From the NCBI GenBank assembly GCA_937919435.1, contig CALFRR010000046.1:1-64000 (forward strand): a DNA stretch of 64,000 nucleotides, written 5' to 3'. Of the stretch, positions 59,632-64,000 are shown piece after piece. A program made the translations under genes and the position numbers. The notes beneath the pieces are model-generated. The model was not told the origin of the DNA and made no database searches. It worked only from the letters and a program-made list of their open reading frames with translations. How positions within the stretch are numbered: the stretch's first letter is position 1; each line of letters begins with the position of its first letter. Source of the stretch: an uncultured Alphaproteobacteria bacterium (GTDB lineage: Bacteria > Pseudomonadota > Alphaproteobacteria > Rhizobiales > Ancalomicrobiaceae).

Positions 59632-60037
59632 TCCTCTTCATCTCGACAGTCGAGATCTCGCCGAAGAGTCGATCATCGAACGCATGGCCCGCGACATTCT
59701 CGCGGCGCGGCGCGGCGGTCAGTACGGTCTCGTCGACCTGACCGATTTCGGGTGGACACAGGCTCAGGCGATGCGGTTCGGCGCCTCCGCCCGTGATCTC
59801 GCCGGCTCGCCCGCTTTCCTGACGCAGATCGAGGTCGAGCGCCTGCGCCGCCTCGATCGCCGGCCCGCCGGTGCCGAAATGGCCGAACTGGTCGAGGCGA
59901 CCCGGTCGCCCGATGCCCGCCCCGGCGCGCTCGAACGGGTGATGACCACGCTGTCCGGCGACGGACCGACCGCCGCGCTGTTCGGGCTCGCCTGGTTCGG
60001 CGCTCTCGCGATCTGTCTCGGGAGGCCGCTCGGATGA
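59624..60037 (+). CDS. Early phage protein with C-terminal membrane helix, unknown
   Basis: The 137-residue protein (MADPLHLDSRDLAEESIIER start) is helical, with a hydrophobic C-terminal segment (about 114-133, AALFGLAWFGALAICLG). It is packed in the early operon with four-base overlap to the next gene. No function is assigned. Confidence 0.6.
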   Translation: MADPLHLDSRDLAEESIIERMARDILAARRGGQYGLVDLTDFGWTQAQAMRFGASARDLAGSPAFLTQIEVERLRRLDRRPAGAEMAELVEATRSPDARPGALERVMTTLSGDGPTAALFGLAWFGALAICLGRPLG

Positions 60038-60360
60038 CCATGGCGACCCCGTTACCCGTCGTTCCGATGCGTCCGACCGATCCGTCGCGGAGACCCCCGC
60101 GGCCGACGCCGCCAGACCATGCTCCACGCTTCGGGCTCGATTGCCTGTTCGTGTCCGACTGGCGCGGCGACAGCCGCTGCGCCACCTGCGGGCGACGGGA
60201 GATCAACGTCCGCCCGACCGGCTGCCCGCAGAGGGCGGAGGGATCGCCGATCCTCGCCTTCGCGCTCGGTGTCGCCCTGGTGGCGGTCGTCGTCACCGGA
60301 TGCGCTCTCGTCGCGTGGACGATCGGATTCGTCGCCGCTTTCGTCGGGCGCCTCGGATGA
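60034..60360 (+). CDS. Zinc-ribbon-like early protein with C-terminal membrane helix
   Basis: The 108-residue protein has a proline-rich start and then C and CXXC elements (LDCLFVSDW, RCATCGRRE, PTGCPQR near residues 36-65) that could bind zinc. A C-terminal membrane segment (about 73-103) follows. It overlaps both neighbours by four bases. The family is not recognised. Confidence 0.6.
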   Translation: MTMATPLPVVPMRPTDPSRRPPRPTPPDHAPRFGLDCLFVSDWRGDSRCATCGRREINVRPTGCPQRAEGSPILAFALGVALVAVVVTGCALVAWTIGFVAAFVGRLG

Positions 60361-60641
60361 CCGGCGCCCGCCGGCGGGCTCCACGCATCACCGAAACGCA
60401 GCGCTCGATCCTCGTCGCCATGGCGACCCGCGACGCGCCGCTGCTGCGCCGACGCGACGGGCGTTGGTTCGTCCGCGACTGGGGCGCCTCGGTCGCGACC
60501 TCCGACGTCTCGGCGCTCGCCGACATCGGTTTCGTCCTCCGGGCCGGACCCGGCCGCGACGTCCTCACCCTTTCCAACGCCGGGCGGAACCTCGCCCTCA
60601 ACGCCTGTTCGCCCGAGACCCGCATGCGCCTCGGCGCGTGA
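60357..60641 (+). CDS. Small early protein, winged-helix-like
   Basis: The 94-residue protein (MTGARRRAPRITETQRSILV start) has a pattern like a small winged helix: TETQRSILVAMATRDAPLLR, then ALADIGFVLRAGPGRD. It may bind DNA. It starts within the previous stop (ATGA). Confidence 0.55.
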   Translation: MTGARRRAPRITETQRSILVAMATRDAPLLRRRDGRWFVRDWGASVATSDVSALADIGFVLRAGPGRDVLTLSNAGRNLALNACSPETRMRLGA

Positions 60642-60655
60642 CCCGGAGGTATCCC

Positions 60656-61294
60656 ATGGCCGTCCTGCTCTCCTCGACCCGCGTCCGGGTCGATCTCGCC
60701 AGACCCGACCTGACCCGCATCGACGTCCGCCGCGACATCGCCGAGCCGCTGGCGCGGATCGCCCGGTTCGGCGCCCACATGTCGATCCGCCGCGCCGACG
60801 GCCGCATCTGGACCGTGGGCCAGCACTGCGTGGTCGGCGCCAAGGCGCTCGCCGCCGAGACCGGCGACGTCAATCTCGGCTTCGCCTTCCTGCTGCACGA
60901 CGCGCACGAGGCGTTCATCGGCGACATCGCGTCGCCGGTCGCCGCCACGCTCGGCGAGATGATGGGTCCCGCCGGCCGCGTGCTCTTTCAGCGGACGCTC
61001 GCCGAGCTGAAACGGCGGCTCGATGCGGAGATCCATCGCATCGCCGGGCTCACGGTCTCCGATCGCGCCCGGGCGATCGTCCACCGGATGGACATGGCGA
61101 TGCTCGCCGCCGAGGCGCGCCAGATCCTCGGCTTCGACCCGGCCCGAGATCCCGCGTCCTGGCCGGCCGAGTGCCTCTCGGCCCCGGACGTCCGGACCGA
61201 CGGCGCCCTCTCCCCCTGGCCGCAGAAGCGCATCGCCGACGAGTGGATGGCGCTCTGGGACGAATGGCGCATCCGCCCGGCCGCGGCGGCGTGA
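60656..61294 (+). CDS. HD-domain phosphohydrolase (YfbR-like)
   Basis: The 212-residue protein has HD-domain metal motifs: TVGQHCVVGAKALAAE (H), LLHDAHEAFIGDI (the HD pair with following E) near residue 83, and a later MDMAML aspartate near 145. The family includes 5'-deoxynucleotidases such as YfbR. In a phage it may adjust nucleotide pools. A strong GGAGG site precedes the ATG. Confidence 0.8.
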   Translation: MAVLLSSTRVRVDLARPDLTRIDVRRDIAEPLARIARFGAHMSIRRADGRIWTVGQHCVVGAKALAAETGDVNLGFAFLLHDAHEAFIGDIASPVAATLGEMMGPAGRVLFQRTLAELKRRLDAEIHRIAGLTVSDRARAIVHRMDMAMLAAEARQILGFDPARDPASWPAECLSAPDVRTDGALSPWPQKRIADEWMALWDEWRIRPAAAA

Positions 61295-61326
61295 GCCGCG
61301 AACCTCTCCAACGACGGAGGACCCCC

Positions 61327-61692
61327 GTGAAGAAGATCCGCAGCGCCACCACGGTCATCGGCCTGATCGGCGACGGCGAACTCGCCGCCGAACTCGACGC
61401 CGAACTGACCGGCACCCTCGCCGCCCTGCACGAGCACTGCGGCGGCCGCAAGAAGGCCAAGGCCAAGGGCCGCGTCACCCTGGTGATCGACCTCACCGTC
61501 GAGGACGGCATGGTCACCATGTCCCCCGACATCACCACCAAGAAGCCGAAGAAGCCGCGCGCCGACGGCGTGTTCTGGATCGACGCCGAGGGTTCGGTCT
61601 CGACCGAGCATCCGTCCCAGACCCGCATGGACTTCGGCGCCAACGCCCGCGCCGGCGGCGCGGTCGTCGCTCCCACCAACGCGCTCGCCTGA
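61327..61692 (+). CDS. Conserved early phage protein, unknown
   Basis: The 121-residue protein starts at GTG (MKKIRSATTVIGLIGDGELA) and has a lysine-rich centre (RKKAKAKGRVTLVIDLTVED) followed by DITTKKPKKPRADGVFWIDA. Proteins of this kind usually sit next to the DUF2303 gene in alphaproteobacterial phages, possibly as a recombination or DNA-binding partner. Confidence 0.65.
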   Translation: MKKIRSATTVIGLIGDGELAAELDAELTGTLAALHEHCGGRKKAKAKGRVTLVIDLTVEDGMVTMSPDITTKKPKKPRADGVFWIDAEGSVSTEHPSQTRMDFGANARAGGAVVAPTNALA

Positions 61693-61722
61693 TCGCGCCA
61701 CCACCTCAAGGAGAACAATCCG

Positions 61723-62724
61723 ATGAGTATGGAAAGTCTCGTCAACAGCTTCATCTCCGACCTGCGCGAGATGTCGGCGGAAGCCCACGCGGTCACCTAC
61801 GACACGATCAACAACGCCACCTTCGAGCCCGGGGTCCCCAACAGCATCCCGCTCGCCACTCGCCACGGTAAGACGCCGGAGATCATCAACCTCAAGCCCT
61901 TCTTCGAAGCCTGGCGCGACCGCCCGTCGGCGAAGCGCGGCACCGCCACGGCGCTGACGCTGCAGTCGTTCATCGACCTGACCAACCGCCACCACACGCC
62001 GCATTCGGTCGTCTTCGCGGACACCGACTGGCGCAAGCCGTCGCTCTTGGCGGTGATCGACTATCACGAGAAGGGCGCCGAGCCGGTCGAGGGCGAGATC
62101 GGCCGACCCGTCGAGGCCGAGTCCGCCGAACGCCTCGAGGAGGTCGTCGGCACCTATGCGCCGCGGCCGGACAACCTGCGCCACCGCATCGTCTACGCCT
62201 ATCCGCTCTCCGACACGTGGAAGGAGTGGGTGAGGATGAACGGTGAGCCGATGACGCAAGGCGAGTTCGCCGCCTGGATCGAGGACCACATCGCCGACCT
62301 GTCGAGCCCCGAGGATGCCGAACGGATCTGGATGGAACGCGACTTCCAGACCACGGTGGCGACGCCGTCGGCGCTGATCCAGATTTCGCGCGGCCTGCAG
62401 ATCAACGTCGAAGCGAAGGTCAAGAACATCGTGACGCTGCAGTCCGGCGCCGCGCAGATCGCCTTCGAGGAGAACCACCTCGGCAGCGACGGCAAGCCGC
62501 TGGTGATCCCCGGGATGTTCCTCCTTCAGGTCGCCCCCTTCTTCGGCGGCGACGTCGTCCGCGTGCCCGTCCGCCTGCGCTACCGCGTCGCCGGCGGCGT
62601 GACGAAGTGGTTCTTCGCCATGCACCGGCCGGACCTCGCGATCACCCAGCGCCTGACCGACGACCTCCTCTACGTCCGTCGCGACACCGGCCTGCCGGTC
62701 TACGAGGGCGCCCCCGAGGCCTGA
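61723..62724 (+). CDS. DUF2303 family phage protein
   Basis: The 333-residue protein (MSMESLVNSFISDLREMSAE start, AAGGAGAA ribosome site) matches DUF2303: SFIDLTNRHHTPHSVVFADT near residue 82, DYHEKGAEPVEG and GEFAAWIEDHIADLSSPEDA near 180. The family is found in phage early regions and its function is unknown. A strong terminator follows. Confidence 0.82.
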   Translation: MSMESLVNSFISDLREMSAEAHAVTYDTINNATFEPGVPNSIPLATRHGKTPEIINLKPFFEAWRDRPSAKRGTATALTLQSFIDLTNRHHTPHSVVFADTDWRKPSLLAVIDYHEKGAEPVEGEIGRPVEAESAERLEEVVGTYAPRPDNLRHRIVYAYPLSDTWKEWVRMNGEPMTQGEFAAWIEDHIADLSSPEDAERIWMERDFQTTVATPSALIQISRGLQINVEAKVKNIVTLQSGAAQIAFEENHLGSDGKPLVIPGMFLLQVAPFFGGDVVRVPVRLRYRVAGGVTKWFFAMHRPDLAITQRLTDDLLYVRRDTGLPVYEGAPEA

Positions 62725-62763
62725 TCCTCCCGCGAGCCGGCACGCGCGTCGGCTTGCCACCTC

Positions 62764-62796
62764 CGCCGGGCGGGATCAATCCGCCCGGCGATTTTC
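62764..62796 (+). terminator. Intrinsic terminator ending the rightward early operon
   Basis: CGCCGGGCGG (62764-62773) and CCGCCCGGCG (62781-62790) form a perfect 10-bp stem with a 7-nt loop, followed by ATTTTCC. It lies 40 bp after the DUF2303 stop. Confidence 0.85.
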
Positions 62797-62812
62797 CGAG
62801 ACGAGGAATCCC

Positions 62813-63586
62813 ATGACACCGCTCGCCATGGCTGTCGTCAAAGAACTGATCAAGAAACCGCAGGACCGCACGATCATAGATCGTGTTGGGGTTCTGAATC
62901 GGATGAACGACATCCATTGTTTCGAAGTGTCAGGAGTTCTCGACACGCTCGTATCGATGTTGGATTCGGCGGGTGACTTGGTTGTCGATGTCCGCTCAAC
63001 CTTTCTTCCGGCCCCAAAGACATGGATCGAATTTCAGGTTGCGGGCGGTGATAGGGTGGGGTGGCTGATAGACGAAGAAAAAGATGAAATATTATTCATC
63101 GACAGAACCGATCGATTACTCAGAACAACCAGTGTTTCCGACCTACTCGCCTCGACAGATGAGAGGTGGATGCAGTTGGCAGTAGCCACTAGCCGGGTTC
63201 TTCTAACCGCGATAGTTCTTATCAACTCACCAAGGCTCATTGGTCGGCGGCAGCACATGCCGCACCGAGGTCTTGAGCGAGAGCTTCTCAGGCGAAGAAA
63301 GATCGTTGGGAAATTCCCACTCAACGCGTGGACCGAAATCAGGCTCGACATCGCTCCTGCCATTGATGCCGCGGCAGATGCTTCAGTGGAAGCCCATCTG
63401 ACTGGGCACAGAGCTTTCCACTTCTGCCGTGCTCATTTGCGGGTGCGCAACGGCCGGCCGGAGATTGTCCGAGCGCACTGGCGCGGCGACCCGGATCTCG
63501 GAATCCGCAGATCGCGCTATGTCTTGACCAATTCCGAACAAAAAAATGGAGAACGTCATGTGTGGCAGAGAAATAAGCCGGGCTGA
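62813..63586 (+). CDS. Conserved phage protein in an AT-richer segment, unknown
   Basis: The 257-residue protein starts MTPLAMAVVKELIKKPQDRT. Its C-terminal part, HFCRAHLRVRNGRPEIVRAH followed by WRGDPDLGIRRSRYVLT, is a pattern I recall from proteins of rhizobial prophages. Function is unknown. Base composition drops clearly after the terminator, suggesting separate origin. It overlaps the next gene by 29 bp. Confidence 0.7.
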   Translation: MTPLAMAVVKELIKKPQDRTIIDRVGVLNRMNDIHCFEVSGVLDTLVSMLDSAGDLVVDVRSTFLPAPKTWIEFQVAGGDRVGWLIDEEKDEILFIDRTDRLLRTTSVSDLLASTDERWMQLAVATSRVLLTAIVLINSPRLIGRRQHMPHRGLERELLRRRKIVGKFPLNAWTEIRLDIAPAIDAAADASVEAHLTGHRAFHFCRAHLRVRNGRPEIVRAHWRGDPDLGIRRSRYVLTNSEQKNGERHVWQRNKPG

Positions 63587-64000
63587 AACGCTCGCGCCTA
63601 TCCGTGCTTGGCTCAATATCGATTCCGGGCAAATGAAGCGGCTCGCCGATTGGATATTCGACGCACTGTTCGCAGTTGCGATCCCGGAATATCCAATGCC
63701 ACAGATGCTTTATTTCGATGGCGAAGGCGGTTCCGGGAAAACTGTCGCTTCATCTGTCATCAGCCCACTCATTCCCTACTCTCTCGACGCGCTTCACTTC
63801 CTCGCCAGGGAAGATCGCAACGGAATCAACAAAGCTCTCGCCGCCGCACGCCAAAGACCGGTCATTGCTCACGCCGACTTTGGTCCTGTCGCCAGGATGA
63901 TCAGCCGAAATCGCAGAAAAACTCTCTATCTCGAGATGGTCACGACCATTCTAATGCGCCCGGCGGCTTCCTTCACCTATCCAGGCGGCGATCGCAACAC
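63558..64000 (+). CDS. P-loop protein, cut by the window end
   Basis: From ATG 63558 the frame stays open to the window edge (147 codons, MCGREISRAETLAPIRAWLN start). It contains a Walker A loop, YFDGEGGSGKTVASSVI, near residue 55, and a possible Walker B-like strand RPVIAHADFGPVARMI near 105. It could be a helicase, primase-like or defence ATPase. The C-terminal part is needed to decide. It overlaps the upstream gene and shares its lower GC. Confidence 0.65.
   Translation, partial: MCGREISRAETLAPIRAWLNIDSGQMKRLADWIFDALFAVAIPEYPMPQMLYFDGEGGSGKTVASSVISPLIPYSLDALHFLAREDRNGINKALAAARQRPVIAHADFGPVARMISRNRRKTLYLEMVTTILMRPAASFTYPGGDRN

Larger units (their letters stand above)
17270..64000. mobile_element. 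Tailed-phage prophage (lambda-type head, P2-type contractile tail), right end outside the window
   Basis: More than 45 contiguous phage genes begin at the 3' end of tRNA-Gly and continue to the window edge. The module order read along the phage is: candidate packaging site near 46.8 kb, head, tail, lysis, attachment site, [integrase outside window], rightward early genes, immunity, modification genes, primase/helicase, origin-like repeats. All main structural genes look full length, so it may be inducible. No integrase, transposase or portal of another phage is present. Confidence 0.93.

Overview
The window is high-GC DNA from an alphaproteobacterium. A GcrA-type cell-cycle regulator, the argD-argF-hslO order and the phoR/phoU/phoB cluster fit the order Hyphomicrobiales (Rhizobiales). 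I cannot place the genus. The first 47 bases are Illumina adapter, so the window starts at an untrimmed contig edge and the first gene (edd) is cut by it. I see no rRNA, CRISPR array, insertion sequence, transposase or integrase.

Region 1 (48-17269) is chromosome. It holds the Entner-Doudoroff genes edd and zwf, a cation-diffusion-facilitator transporter, a small exported protein and polyphosphate kinase 2. The phosphate regulators phoR, phoU and phoB follow without the pst transporter genes that often sit between phoR and phoU. Then come gcrA, the arginine genes argD-argF with hslO, an alpha/beta hydrolase, an amino-acid-type binding protein, a membrane glycosyltransferase and tRNA-Gly(CCC). 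The glycosyltransferase stop codon lies inside the tRNA gene.

Region 2 (17270 to beyond 64000) is a large, apparently intact prophage next to tRNA-Gly, the likely attachment site. Read on the minus strand from about 46.8 kb down to 17.4 kb it has a lambda-type head module (GpA terminase, gpW, portal, S49 protease, scaffold-like protein, gpD-like decoration protein, gpE-like capsid). A P2-type contractile tail and baseplate follow (V, W, J, I, fibres, sheath, tube, E/E' frameshift, tape measure, U, X, D), then a receptor-binding or esterase protein and a lysis cassette (amidase, spanins, small membrane proteins). Five copies of an 8-bp repeat lie at the small terminase start and may mark the packaging site.

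Region 3 (46.9-56.1 kb) is the leftward early region. It has a primase and an SF3-type helicase, a twelve-copy 9-bp repeat array that looks like a replication origin, an inserted HicAB toxin-antitoxin pair whose operators face the primase gene, and a translationally coupled string of DNA-modification genes. One of these is interrupted at a run of ten G, and another is a PP-loop protein carrying the first residues of a cytosine methyltransferase.

Region 4 (56.1-58.4 kb) is a lambda-like immunity region. Two divergent promoters share the same layout: a 14-bp CCGG-N6-CCGG operator on one or both sides of a TTGACG -35 box. A full S24 repressor lies between them, with a headless second S24 repressor remnant. 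Region 5 (58.4-64.0 kb) is the rightward early operon: DNA ligase, small proteins, an HD phosphohydrolase and a DUF2303-like protein. It ends at a strong terminator, followed by an AT-richer pair of genes, the last a P-loop protein that runs off the window.

The phage integrase is expected to the right of 64000.
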